Shown: piece after piece, positions 11,061 to 22,672 of the stretch
Layout of the letters: every line of letters starts with the position of its first letter
Position numbering within the stretch: the first letter of the stretch is position 1
Assembly: GCF_003473485.1 (NCBI RefSeq)
Contig: NC_053043.1
Location: 15,095,001-15,159,000, forward strand
Source of the DNA: Medicago truncatula
Taxonomy: Eukaryota > Streptophyta > Magnoliopsida > Fabales > Fabaceae
Reading direction: 5' to 3'
DNA length: 64,000 nt
Notes under the pieces: model-generated
Seen by the model: the letters and a program-made list of their open reading frames with translations, nothing else
Database searches by the model: none
What the model was told of the DNA's origin: nothing
Program-made: the position numbers and the translations under genes

Positions 11061-11360
11061 GTGCAGGATGTTTCTTCCTTTGCTGAAGTGTTCAATGCAG
11101 CCTGTAGACCCACACCAGGAATGAGTAGCAGCAGAGAGCCTATACCAGAGTCCTCAAAAGGTTGGAAAAGCCATCCTTTGGGTGTTTTGAAAGATGCGAG
11201 ATGCTTTGAAGATGGGCACACATGTTGGGGTCTGATTGTTAGAAACCATGAGGGTGCGGTCATTACGGCAAAAAGAAAGATTGAAAATGTGTCCATGACT
11301 CCAATCCTAGCTGAAGTTGTGGGACTATGATGGTGCTTTAAATTGGCATTTGGATTTTAG
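11061..11360 (+). pseudogene. LINE RNase H-domain fragment inside the MULE
   Basis: The frame starting after the SGF11-like piece reads KGWKSHPLGVLKDARCFEDG then CWGLIVRNHEGAVITA and ILAEVVGL, followed by a stop and WCFKLA. This is the RVT_3-type RNase H-like domain found at the C-terminus of plant LINE ORF2 and related proteins, with the usual D-A-S-F site decayed. It fuses directly to the captured host exon. Confidence 0.6.
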
Positions 11361-11399
11361 GAGGTCTGTTAAGACTATCCATGCAATGTAATATTACTC

Positions 11400-12010
11400 A
11401 TGTCTATGTTATACATGTCAATCAATAAAAAGTCCATCTAACATCAATTTGTGTACTTCAAGTTTTAATATTCTTTAGTATTTCTTTTGGCATCAATAAC
11501 ATGATATTCCTTCCAAATAAAAGCTATAGATTTTTTTTAATCGGCAAATTATTCTCGTCGAGATTGTGTAAGGAACACGAAAATCTCGCGGATAAAATCA
11601 AACAAGAAGTAACGAGTACACATGAACACTAATACAACCACCTACCAAAACCACCCATAACAAAGCTAAAAACAGAAGCTTTATATTCCAAATTTGGTTG
11701 CTGCTAAAGGGTAAAAAACACTGAAGCAGCAACAAAACTGAACCAAAAAAAAAGCACACAACTAGCACTAAACAACCCATTCCATCTAACAATAATGCTT
11801 GACCAAAACAGCCGCACACTTGCTTGAGCAAAACAACAAACACTAAACAGCAGAACAGCATATTCCAACACAATTTCAAGCAGCCGCACACTTGCTTGAG
11901 CAAAACAGCAAACACTAAACAGCAGAACAACAATCACTAAACAACAATCCTGCAGACCCTCATGCCTTGATTGCAGAAAAACCAGACAGCAGTTCAAACC
12001 AAAAACAACA
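11400..12010. other. MULE internal DNA with 72-bp duplication
   Basis: Non-coding interior of the MULE between the captured fragments and the transposase 3' end. A unit beginning cagccgcacacttgcttgag occurs at 11809 and 11881 (period 72). Long minus-strand frames here are low-complexity by-products of this duplication. Confidence 0.55.
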
Positions 12011-12013
12011 GTG

Positions 12014-14923
12014 TTATGGTTTTGTGACCCGAGAGTAATAAGGAGCCTGCAAAGAATATATAATTAACCACTTATGTTCATTATAAAAATGTCAAATAAA
12101 AACAAGACAACACCAAAATCTATATTTGCACCTTGTTTACTTGACCAAAATGTTCTTGATTTGGATTGAAGGAAGCTACAGTATTCACACTACCATTTTC
12201 ACTGCTACAAACATAGTTATGCTCCTGTCATAGATATTAACATGCAAAAACATAGATAAATAGTATGCAATATCATATTGAATATTTCAAATAACAAAAG
12301 GCCAATCATTTTTAATTAAATGAAAGTAAGAAATCAGGTTTACTTGAATATTGTCTTGTGTCCCAGTCCCATCAAAAATTTGATACCTAAGAAACTCTTC
12401 ATTTGTAGTATTTTGAACTACATGCAATCTTAGTCCCTGTCATAAAAAAAACTATAATTAGACACACCCACATGTACACACACACACTACTGTGTTCAAC
12501 TGCATAAATAGTACCATTCAACCATTTAGAACTATGTTCACACTAAAATATTTACATAGAAATATTTACACTAAAATATTTAGTATATGCTTTGTTTACT
12601 TGAATGCTCTCTTGTGTGCCAATTCTATCACCAAGTTGAGATATGTAAAACACTTCGTCTTCAATTTCTTGACCTCTAGATGTACATTGGCCCTGCCATA
12701 AAAATTATTAAATTAGACATCTCAACTATTATACCTATAATATAAACAACTTGCTATAAATTTCATACTCACCTCTTCTTGAACTTGAATATTTTTACTA
12801 CTTTGGTTTCTTTTTTTAGTTTTCTTTTGTGCAAGCTTCTTCTTTACAATCTGATCAACTATAGAAGTCTTCCTTTTTGAAGGAGGACGCCCTTTACTTC
12901 GAGCTAGTTTAGGATCAAGAATGGTAGCTTGATTTTGAGTTGAACAATCTTCTTCTACAATTCTAGGAGATGTTTCATTACATGGTAACTCAATTTTCAT
13001 GTTTTGAATCAATTTCATCACTTTCACTAAATCATCGTCACTATTTATCCTCGTTGAAGCAAACTCATAAAAGGCATCACAAGCTTTACCCACGCGTTGC
13101 AATTCAGTTTTTCCAGCCAAATTATCAAAACCACATTTAATAAGTGTATACCTCCGCTTTATATCCTTCCTCCACCGTGCCAAAATATAATTAGATGGCA
13201 CGAAATCTGTTTTCCCTATGAGCTTAAGCACGCAAAGGATGTGCCTACATAAAATGCCTTTAAATTCAAACAAGCAGCAGGTGCATTTTAACACAAAGTC
13301 TTTTTCATTGAAGAACACCATCAACACAATATCTTTCATCGTGTCATATACTTTCTTACTTTCTGTAACATAAAATATTGAATCCAAACCCTCCAATCTG
13401 TTGAAACATGCATGACAGTACATCATAGAAGCTATTTCCAATTGGAATTCCTGAAACTTTGCATTGGTAAATGCTTTTTGGAATTGGAACTCAAAGCCAA
13501 AGTGACTAATACAAGAAATAACTGTATTAAAAGAACGAAAGTCAGCAATGTTTTCCTTTTCAATTTTGTCTTTCAATGCATTATCATATTGCTCAACAAA
13601 TTGCTTCAATGTTGTCTTTGAGCTTACATATCCATCAAAAAACGAGTTCATACTTTCACTTCGTTGTGTAGTTGACATTCCAGCCCAAAATGTGTCCCTT
13701 ACATATGCAGGGACCCAACGATGTCGCTCAACAAATAACCCTTTCAACCATTCGTTATCCTGTAGTTTGTAACACTCAATCATATTTTCCCACCTCGTCA
13801 TAAAATCACTTTTGGTAAAAGAATCATATACAATATCATGCAAAAGTGTTTTGATAGACTCGTAGTCAGAGTGACTACCAAACTTTTCTGGAATCTTTTT
13901 CATTAAATGCCATAAGCACCACCGATGACGAGCTTTCGGAAAGACAATCTCAATTGCATTCTTCATTGCTCTGTCTTGATCAGTGATTATGGCATTTGGA
14001 GAACTTCCATGCATACATTCCAACCATGTCTTAAATAACCAAGTAAAAGTTTCAGTATCCTCATTTGATAACAGAGCACAACCCAACAACATAGACTGAC
14101 CGTGATGATTTACTCCAACAAAAGGAGCAAAAGGCATGTCATATTTATTTGTTAAGTAAGTGGTGTCGAAAGTTATGACTTCACCAAAATATTCATATGC
14201 AACCCTACATCTTGCATCTGCCCAAAACACATTTTGTAACCGACTTTCATCATCCACATCCATCACATAATAAAATTGACTGTTTTGCTTTTGCATCCTC
14301 ACAAAATAATTTTGTATTGCTTCAGCATCTCCTGTCCCAAGTCGTAGTCGTCTTACTTTGTCTATGTAGTTTCTGCAGTCTTTTTCTCCAAATGTGAGAT
14401 TTTCATACCCATCTGCTTCAACAACAAAGGATCGGAAATTTCTACTTACATTAATCCCAGCTTGGTCATTGAGTTCTAACCTCCTCTTCATTTGTGCCCC
14501 TATATTCTTGTTCGATCTAAAATACCTTGCTTTCCCTGGACTTAGATCATGATTATGCTCAAAAAAAACACTTTTAATTTTAGTTGTTCCGTCTAAAGAA
14601 ATACACGCATTCAATCTAGCCTTACACTGCGTTTGAGTTATAGGATTTGGCTCTAACATATTCTTTGGGCGACTCACATACTTTCTAGCTCGACTACATG
14701 CTAAAGTAAAATACATTTTCCCCTCATCTCCTTTTTTTGAACTTATTTTTTTAACTCCAAAACCCACCCGTTCAGCATAATTCTTGTAATACTCAGTAAT
14801 TTCCTTTTCAGATCCGAATGACATCCCATCACAAGGTGTTTCTTCTTCACAAGTACCATTTGCTTCTAAACAATCATTAGTTTCCAATTCATCACAAGAC
14901 TCAAATCCTTTTTGCACTAACAC
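12014..14923 (-). CDS. MULE transposase, FAR1/FRS-like, multi-exon
   Basis: The large exon (12773-14923) encodes 717 residues in one frame: a FAR1-type zinc-binding DNA-binding domain (about 45-130, CSRAR then HNHD), the MULE transposase core with probable catalytic Asp253 (TFDTTY), Asp315/317 (ITDQD) and Glu423 (QRSESMN), and a SWIM zinc finger at 540-566 (C547, C549, C559, H561). I read four further phase-0 exons with canonical borders: 12600-12692, 12344-12436, 12141-12224 and 12014-12046 (TAA), giving 817 residues of open frame. The frame upstream of 14824 lacks an ATG and starts after a possible acceptor (gtgttag); the first ATG in the exon is at 14824, but conserved residues precede it, so a short 5' exon is likely. 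It probably binds and cuts MULE ends. No stop or frameshift is seen, so it may be functional. Confidence 0.85.
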
Positions 14924-15526
14924 AACAAATTAGAAGAAGAAAAAAAACCTATATTAATTGACTAACACAGTAAAGTAAATGAAAAATCAATCAATCGGCA
15001 CAAAATTCCTTCTAATAATCTATAAAAACAACAAATACACAAAATACTTACTTGTAGGTAAATTAAAACTGAAATACTCTGCTTTAGTGCTATGAATCAA
15101 TGGAAGCTATGATGGTAAGCAAAAACAGAGTTACATGAGAATGAATATGAGACCTGATTCAAAGAGACAAGAGCGTGAAAAAGAGAACGACGACCTTATA
15201 TCACAACAATTGAGATTGAATGTCAATCAGATTCTTTGATTAGCGGAAAAGATGAGATAATTGCTGCGGGAGTGGTGAACGTGGGTTCTTTTCTGTATGT
15301 TTTTGTTTTGGTGAACGGTGGGTTTCACTTTCATTTCTATTAAAGGATTTTATTATTTATTTAATTTAATATTGTTTGTTTTTGACAAAGAAACAGCAGC
15401 GCGTAGCACTAACAGGTTTTCACGCGTCCGTAATATTCCGTATTCAAAATTTTCGTACGATATATCATTTTCCAATTAAATATTAAGGACCAAAATAACA
15501 TTTAAGCCTTTTTAAAAAAAAAAAAA

Positions 15527-15544
15527 AACACGTGACATCACTCT
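15527..15544. repeat. Right 18-bp direct repeat, 63 bp before PTAC14 ATG
   Basis: Exact copy of the 18-bp block at 9531-9548, preceded by an A-run (15514-15528). It lies in the presumed promoter/5' UTR of PTAC14. Confidence 0.8.
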
Positions 15545-15606
15545 AGAAGGAACATAAAATGCTGGATAACGTTGTCTTTACCATTTTCCACTCTTGAGTT
15601 CACTCA
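15545..15606 (+). promoter_or_regulatory. Truncated native PTAC14 upstream region
   Basis: Only about 62 bp separate the right 18-bp repeat from the ATG, so most of the original promoter has been moved nearly 6 kb away to before 9531. The 18-bp repeat retains CACGTG, a G-box core typical of light-responsive plant promoters. Transcription may now depend on MULE-derived sequence; the MULE transposase is transcribed divergently from about 15.0-15.3 kb. Confidence 0.4.
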
Positions 15607-18600
15607 ATGGCTTCTTCTTTTCCACTTTATCAAACAAGTTTCTTCTCAAAAACCCAGGTTCAGTTTACTTCACTTCATTTCCCTTTCCATTTTTACATCT
15701 TTTTCTTCTCTCAAATCTCAAATAACTTTTAACTAATACTTGTTTACTTTCTAAACAGTTCAAAGGTTTGCGCCATGGTTATTTGTGGCGACCCACTTAC
15801 TCTTTTGGTTCTTGTGCTGAAAACAAAGTACAACCTGTTAAAGCTTCTGTCGAAACTGCCCCATTTCCCTTGTTTCAGCCTCCTAAAGATGAAGAAACAG
15901 CTTCTCAGGTAAAAACCCATTTTGCACCTTGTTTGTTTATTTATAGGTTGAAAGTAACAACTAGGACTAAGGAATGTTAAATTAGTTTATATATGCAAAA
16001 GAATGTTACCTTTTTTGGGTGCATATGAGACCTTTTTGTTGGTGGGCATAAAGGGAGTGTTTTAGTAGTCTTACCCTTAAGCCGGCCCTGGAATGTGTTA
16101 AAACAACAGCTCGGTTTAAGAAAATAAAGATACGAAAAATGCAAAAATGGAACATGATGTTTGGTAACAAAGTTCGGTCAATTGTGCCTATGTCTACATA
16201 AAGAAGAGCGGCTGCGATTCCTTTCTGTGAGTTTAGAGTATACAACTTGTACTCAAAGACTACGGTCCAGATTATAATGTTACCCCAGTTGCTCTTGTTT
16301 CGCTCGAGCAACCTATTCACTTATCATTAACTATGAGTTATGCCCAACAGGTTGATTGAGTTGAGTGAGTGAATGTTGTTTCCAAGGTTTTGAATAAAGG
16401 TTCTTAATTGATATTGCAACTGCAATGTGAAAGTTTTAGAGACCTTTGTTACTGCATTTGCGGCCCCATCAATGATATTTGTCTATGAAGGACTGAAACA
16501 TGACATTATACAGATATCGACATGTAGACACCTATAATTTTAGACGATGAAAGTGATTGTATATAAACACACATGTCAATGTCGTGTCAGTGTCGGACAC
16601 TCGGACATGCCTTAAATTTAAAGTCTCACTGCTACATGATTGCTCAGAGTTTTCTGCAATTTCAAAGATTGCAACAAAACGTTGACTGTGATTGCAATTT
16701 AAAATGTTGGATGGTTCAATAATTTGATGTGCTTTTGTGTGTATAATAGAGTAAAGTTAATTTTGAGATGCAGTATCTTCATTCCTATAAGGCCAGTTTT
16801 TGGATGAATTCTTTAAAGGGTCGTCTGTTTTTATGAAATTGGGATATTGAGTTGTGATATTGTTTCTTTGTGTTAATTTATTTGTTCCTGTAGTTGGAGC
16901 CTGTAGATCCTGATTTCTACAAGATAGGATTCGTCAGAAGTATGCGAGCTTATGGAGTTGATTTTATGGAAGGGCCAAATGGTTTCGGTGTATATGCTTC
17001 TAAAGATGTCGAACCTCTTCGCCGACCAAGGGTGAGTAGCCTCATACAAATCCTATGTAAGACTGGTGGCAGTGCATCATAATGAAAATAACGGCACATA
17101 TAATCAACTCCTAATTTGTATTTTACATGTTAGTTTAATTATTTGTATGATGTTCTTCATGATTATATTCTGAGTAGTTGTCCAAGGCTGTTTTCCCTAA
17201 CGATGAACTTGGGCAGGTTATAATGGAAATTCCTCTTGAATTGATGCTAACCATAAGCAAGAAACTACCATGGATGTTTTTCCCTGATATAATTCCCCTT
17301 GGTCATCCAATATTTGATATTATCAACTCAACAAATCCAGAGGTAATTGCAATTCTCCTCTGAAGTCATTAGTTCAAAATATGATATAATTGATTTCTTG
17401 ATTGTTTTCATGGTAAAATATATTTAACCAATTTGTATTGTAACTGTTGTATATACTCAAAAAAATCAAAACCGTTAGTTTTTCTAGTTATCTGCTTAAA
17501 GTAATTGTGTAAATCTTTGTGGCAGACAGATTGGGATTTACGATTAGCATGCCTTCTCTTGTTTTCATTTGACTGCAAAGACAACTTTTGGCAGTATTAC
17601 GGTGACTTCTTACCCAGTGAAGATGAAAGTACTAGCTTACTTCTAGCTACAGAGGTGCATAAAAAATAGATTTTCTTTATCATTAAACCATTGGTTGATA
17701 TTTAGCCAGCATCAGATGTATCTTGTAATTTTAAGATTTGAATAGCTACATTTGGAACATACCACAGTTTTAGAGTTCACTTTACGACATCTCATGTTGA
17801 TTTGTATATCTAGGAGGAACTTTTGGAGCTGCAGGATCCCGATCTTGCTTCTACAATGAGAGTTCAGCAACAACGAGTGTTAGAATTCTGGGAGAAGAAC
17901 TGGGTAGAGAGAAAATTGTCCTTGTTGAAATTTTTAGTCTTCTATGATGCATATCAATTAGTTTTTGTTCTCAACAAATGGTGTTACTCTTGTTCAGCAT
18001 AGTGGTGTGCCGCTCAAAGTAAAACGTCTTGCTCGTGATCCTCAAAGATTCATGTGGGCAGTAGGAATTGCACAGTCACGCTGTATCAACATGCAAATGA
18101 GAATGTGTGCACTAACTCAACAAGCGAATATGCTGATTCCTTATGCTGGTAAGCTTTGTTCACATCAAATGGTCTAACCAACTATTGTATCATTTTCTAC
18201 TCATGCATAGTAGCGGTTCTTGTTTATTTCACATTTGATGTAAAGTTTTTCTTTCCTTTTTGATAAAACAACAACAGAGGTAACTGATTAACTTAGTCTT
18301 GCTTTTCAGATATGCTGAACCATTCGTTTGAGCCAAATTGTTTTTTCCATTGGCGTTTTAAGGACAGGATGCTTGAGGTTCTTATAAATGCTGGACAACG
18401 GATAAGAAAGGGAGATGAGGTAAATCACTTTATACTTCTTTGAAGTATGCTTTTCGTGATTCCTTTCTTATATTAAACGTTACTGAGTGCAGATTTTGTT
18501 TTTATTCTTATAATATTGTTTGGCCTAAACTAGATAGACTTTTTGTGCAGAAAGTAAGTAAAAATATAGATGGACAGAGTGCATGACAAATTAATGCCAA

Positions 18601-21195
18601 ACTCTAGTGCTAGTATAAAAGAACTAGGAACCTCTCATATTCACTATGACTATACATAGAATGTTTTCTCTTATTATAGGAATTTCACATCCTCAGTGTA
18701 TATGTGGTAGTCATCAATGTTTTAAAAACTGGACTAGAGATGGAACTGGCTAGACGTTTGGATCATGGTTTAATTGGTTCAACCATGATTGAGCTGGATA
18801 ATAAATAAATAAACAAAACAATAAAATAAAATAATAAATATTGGGCTCACAAGAGTCGCCACCAAGCACACAAGCTTACCACTTTAACTCCACATCTGCA
18901 CACAAATATAATAAGCCTTCCAAGATATGTACCCCACATCTGATCCAATAAATGCAGGCATTTTTGTTGCAGAAATTATGAAATATAGTTTTAAAGGATG
19001 TGCTGGCCATGGCACTTGATGTACTCAATAAAGAAGTAGAAATTGCTATCAACTACACTTCATTACACAGCATTGAAGTTAATCGTCGCTGGTTTCAAAG
19101 TTCTGTATTCCCCCAATAAATCGATAATAAAAACTTTTTTTTTTTTTTCTACTTTGAATAATGAAATCTAAAATGATTCGAAACATGAATGCAAGAAAGA
19201 AATATTAAGAATATTTGTGGACAGGGGAGAAGTATGAGAATAGGAAGTTGTGGAGGAAACATGCAACACACGAGAAACAGAAGGGTTATTGTGAGCCTGC
19301 TGTTGCCTAAATCCGACATGGGCTAGTGTAACAGTGTAATAAAGCTGTTAATGTTATAAAAGAAATGATTTCTCTGATATCTAACCATGGAGCTGTGTAA
19401 TAACTGATAAGGAAATGCACGAGAGGGAGAATAATTATGGATTGTTTCCTTAAAAAACAAGTTTTGTGAGAAAAAAACGGAACCGGTTCTGCGGTTCATC
19501 CAGTTTTGTACCGGTTCTTTATACCTAGTGGTTTTTATTGTTCCAGTCATAATCAAAGTGACATAGGAGTTTTATTGTTCAGAAGCTTGAAAAATACTAA
19601 TTGGATAGTTTGTCAATGCTTTTAGAGCATACATGCTTTTAAGTTGGTGAAACTAATTTTTTTCCTACCATGTTTAAATTAACGTTTGTATTATTTCATT
19701 GTGAGATGTGGATATCCTAATTATATTGTCCAAAATTATAACAGATGACAGTTGATTACATGAGTGCACAGAAGAACGGCATGTTAATGCAACGATACGG
19801 ATTTTCATCGCCAGTGGTAACTTTCTTTCTCCTAAATCATTTTGAAAGGAAGTTTTTGTTTATGCTCTCTGTGCTGAAACATTGTGGGCTGATAGGATAA
19901 AGGACACTATCCAATTGGGGATATCTAAAATTTAAAAGTTATAAGACACGACACACCTATAATACTACAATCTTCCCTAAATATAGGTCCTCATCGACTA
20001 AACCACGAGCATTAAGGAAGTTTGTATTGTTAACATCTATTATTTTTGTGCGCCCATTGTCACCATATATGTGCATTTGCTTCTTTGAAGTATTTTCATT
20101 ATACTGTTCTTTCATTATTCTTTGATGAATATTCATTTAAACTTATACATGCTTGCTATTTGATCAACCGGATTTTGAAAATTTAGTTCTCAAAGTCACT
20201 TAAATTTGCAGAATCCTTGGGATGTGATCAAATTCTCAGGCAATGCACAAATTCATTTGGATTCCTTTTTGTCAGTCTTCAACATATCTGGCCTTCCTGA
20301 AGAGTATTATCGTAACGGTATGGTCAATATTACTTTAAATTCTAGAATCCACTTTCTTTCTTACACTTTTCTCTATTCAAATCAGAATTATTTAGGATAT
20401 CAGTATGAATTCTTAGCAGAAGTTCTATCGAGCACTGGAGATACTTTTGTCGATGGAGCAGTCATAGCTGCAGCACGAACATTGCCAACATGGTCAGATG
20501 GAGATGTGCCTCCAATTCCAAGTGAGGAAAGGAAAGCTGCGAAGGCATTACAACAAGAGTGCAAACAAATGCTTGCAGAATTTGCTACCACCTCTAAGCA
20601 AGACCAGAAACTGTTAGGTAATTCAGTGTTCTTATCTTGATACTAGAAAGAAAGTAGAAACATGACACTGATTGTCATTGAATTTCCATGACGATTAGTG
20701 TCATGTTTCTCCTTTTAAAATTCTTTCAAAATGTAGTTCTAATATTTACTTTATCGGTGGGAATAGAAACATGAAACGCCTGAAGTAATCAGGCCCTTGT
20801 TTTTCGCAATATGACTGTGTTGTGCAGTTAATTACTAGACTTTGCTTTTATGATAAGTATTTCTTTTATGATCTTTATACGATAAAAAAAGCTAAACTAA
20901 TCCTTAGCTTTCATTTAATGACCACAGATTCATCACCCGAAGCTACGAGAACTCTTGAAGCTACAATAAAGTATGTTGAATTCACACAATCTAGCAGTTT
21001 CATAAACTTTGTAAATTGGTTCAAAGAAAAATAAACTTTGTAAATTTTAATTTCATTAGCATCTAAACCCTCTAGTAATCATTTTTTTTTTCTTTATGTG
21101 AATGTGACGTATACAGGTATAGATTGCACAGAAAATTGTTAATGGAAAAAGTTATCCTTGCATTGGAGATCTATCAAGAGCAAATATTATTCTGA
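15607..21195 (+). CDS. PTAC14: Plastid SET-domain protein PTAC14, 13 exons
   Basis: Thirteen exons with GT-AG borders join to 480 residues, close to the 483 of Arabidopsis PTAC14: 15607-15657, 15759-15908, 16894-17031, 17217-17342, 17526-17654, 17814-17903, 17998-18148, 18310-18419, 19745-19816, 20212-20317, 20420-20617, 20928-20970 and 21117-21195. The N-terminus (MASSFPLYQTSFFSKTQ) is Ser/Thr-rich as for a chloroplast transit peptide. The SET core runs from GFGVYASKDVEPLRR to the NHSFEPNC motif and MTVDYM; a Rubisco-LSMT-like substrate-binding region follows (SFVDG-like FVDGAVIAAARTLPTW) and the end is ALEIYQEQILF. PTAC14 belongs to the plastid-encoded RNA polymerase complex and is needed for chloroplast transcription. 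The intron after residue N of YYRN uses acceptor cttagcag; reading straight through it would add extra residues. A 6-kb transposon complex ends about 80 bp upstream. Confidence 0.92.
16480..16620. repeat. Dispersed repeat in PTAC14 intron 2
   Basis: Sequence rich in gacacc and tgtcg steps (catgtcaatgtcgtgtcagt, then cggacactcggacatgcc) resembles a stretch at 62850-63025 in the second MOSC gene. It is probably a MITE relative. Boundaries are not defined. Confidence 0.4.
18718..19545. repeat. Possible insertion in PTAC14 intron 8
   Basis: Intron 8 (18420-19744) is much longer than its neighbours. It contains a left end tttaaaaactggactagaga and a right end with ggaaccggttctgcggttca and gtaccggttcttta, which are loosely inverted. 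Such gaaccggtt ends are common in plant MITEs. No coding sequence; the class is uncertain. Confidence 0.35.
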
Positions 21196-22672
21196 TTTCC
21201 AATCTACTAACTGTACAATAGCCACAAAAGTTTTGTAACAATTGTTGTCTACTTTTAATCATGTATTACTGGTTTAGTCAATGGTTTCAGATTGTATTAT
21301 GTTATATTCATTTTGTTACATCAGAAAAAAAGTGCGGTAGTAGTAGTTATTTGATCGTAACCAAAACCATCAAAGGACCATCATTACATGTTCATTGATT
21401 TAAAGTACAACAGAGAAAACAACATAAACTTATTGAGTATTCATCTTCCATGAAATCAATAATGGACTTTGTTTCTCTAATAAATGGAAAAAGTGAAGAG
21501 TGAAACATATTTCATCGTGATTCATTCATATTGCATACACCGGAGAACATGAAAGACAAAAGAATGGAAATAATCCCCATTCTCCGTGCAAAAACAAAAC
21601 ATGTAAAAAGAGTGTTACTAGCATTATTTCATATTTGTTTATACATTTTTTTTTTTTTTAAATTCGGTATTTGTCATAAAAACAGACTAATTTAGAAGAT
21701 CAATTCCATTTTTCATTAACGGGAGTTCTTATTAAATTATGAATTGATCCAACACAATAATTATTAGCATCTAAAGGATTCAAATCTGAAACAATAAGAC
21801 AAGTACGCTTCGAAGTTCTAAGCCTAAACCACTAACCAACCCTAGAGGTTGTTAGTTTATTTTTATATCTTTTCGTATGGAGACTAAATCAAGTCAATTA
21901 ATCGCAAATGTACTGTTCTTCCAAAAAACAGAAAATTAATCCCAAATGTATTAATTATCATCCCTAATATATTTATCAATTTGACAATAAAGACCAACAC
22001 CATTCCCCTACTTTAAGATAATTGTCCTTTTCTGTATACAAAATAAAATTGAATATATATTTATAAAAGAAAAAGTCAATGAATAAACTATATAGAATCA
22101 AAAAAATTCTAATTTATTATTTTTACCCACAAATGAAATAAAATAAAATATTACCATGAAGTATGAACAGACCCGTGAAACACATAAAATATGGGGTGGC
22201 AACTTAAACTATAGTTTCCTTGGTCGGATAAAATATCAAAATCAAACTCATATTCAACTGATCCTATTTATTGATTGGTTAACTCAAAGAAACCAATTAC
22301 AGCTTCACAATATCATCACCATTTATCTTGGAATATAAAACAAGACCAACCTTCACAATGAGACCAATCCAAAAGCAATATTGAGAGAGTGGAGTTGAGA
22401 TCTGTTCCAAGTTAACCAAAACTACTAAAGATTAATACTTCATTATTTCAACATTCAGGTTCCTTCTTCTTTTTATTAGTATATATTTATTTATTTATTT
22501 CAATTCTGTATAAGAATTATTGATAACCTGTTTCATATCTTATTGGATGACTTCACTAAGTAATTTTATAGACCTCACTTGTTAAATAGAAGCAACAGAA
22601 ATAGGTTAAATTGTAAAAATTTAAACATGACCGATAAACTAATCGATATTGAATTGATGATATTTTTAGAAA
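21196..22672. other. Intergenic, nothing recognised
   Basis: PTAC14 3' flank and DUF247 5' flank. AT-rich, no element termini or coding frame I can support. Confidence 0.5.

Larger units (their letters stand above)
9864..15473 (-). mobile_element. Autonomous-type MULE, 5.6 kb, 9-bp TSD
   Basis: The 9-bp direct repeat aattaaata flanks the element at 9855-9863 and 15474-15482. The ends are imperfect inverted repeats: both contain a gtacg block, a cggaat block and acggacgcgtg about 40-50 bp inward, followed by a cgcgctgc block. The element encodes a FAR1-type MULE transposase on the minus strand, carries a captured SGF11-like exon and a LINE RNase H fragment on the plus strand, and sits inside a MITE. 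The perfect TSD and long open transposase suggest it is not very old. Confidence 0.8.
9559..15508. mobile_element. Mutator-type MITE split by a MULE insertion
   Basis: The left terminus ggcttaagtgctattttggt at 9559 and the right end at 15483-15508, whose reverse complement begins ggcttaaatgttattttggt, are inverted repeats. The left arm (9559-9863) matches a 516-bp element at 45634-46149 over about 180 bp and includes most of the right arm, broken at aattaaata. The rest of the right arm resumes at 15483, so this was a roughly 330-bp palindromic MITE into which a MULE jumped. A weak 9-bp flanking duplication (tttataaaa versus ttttaaaaa) is possible. Confidence 0.7.

Noticed and set aside
11598-11997. 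Cys/Leu-rich minus-strand frames
   Set aside because: Low-complexity translation of a 72-bp duplication inside the MULE; no domain.
13412-14397. Plus-strand frames opposite the MULE transposase
   Set aside because: Antisense shadows of a strongly supported minus-strand gene.
20318-20419. Read-through of a PTAC14 intron as coding sequence
   Set aside because: Frame is open by chance; family alignment from memory lacks these residues and canonical gt/ag sites flank them with correct phase.
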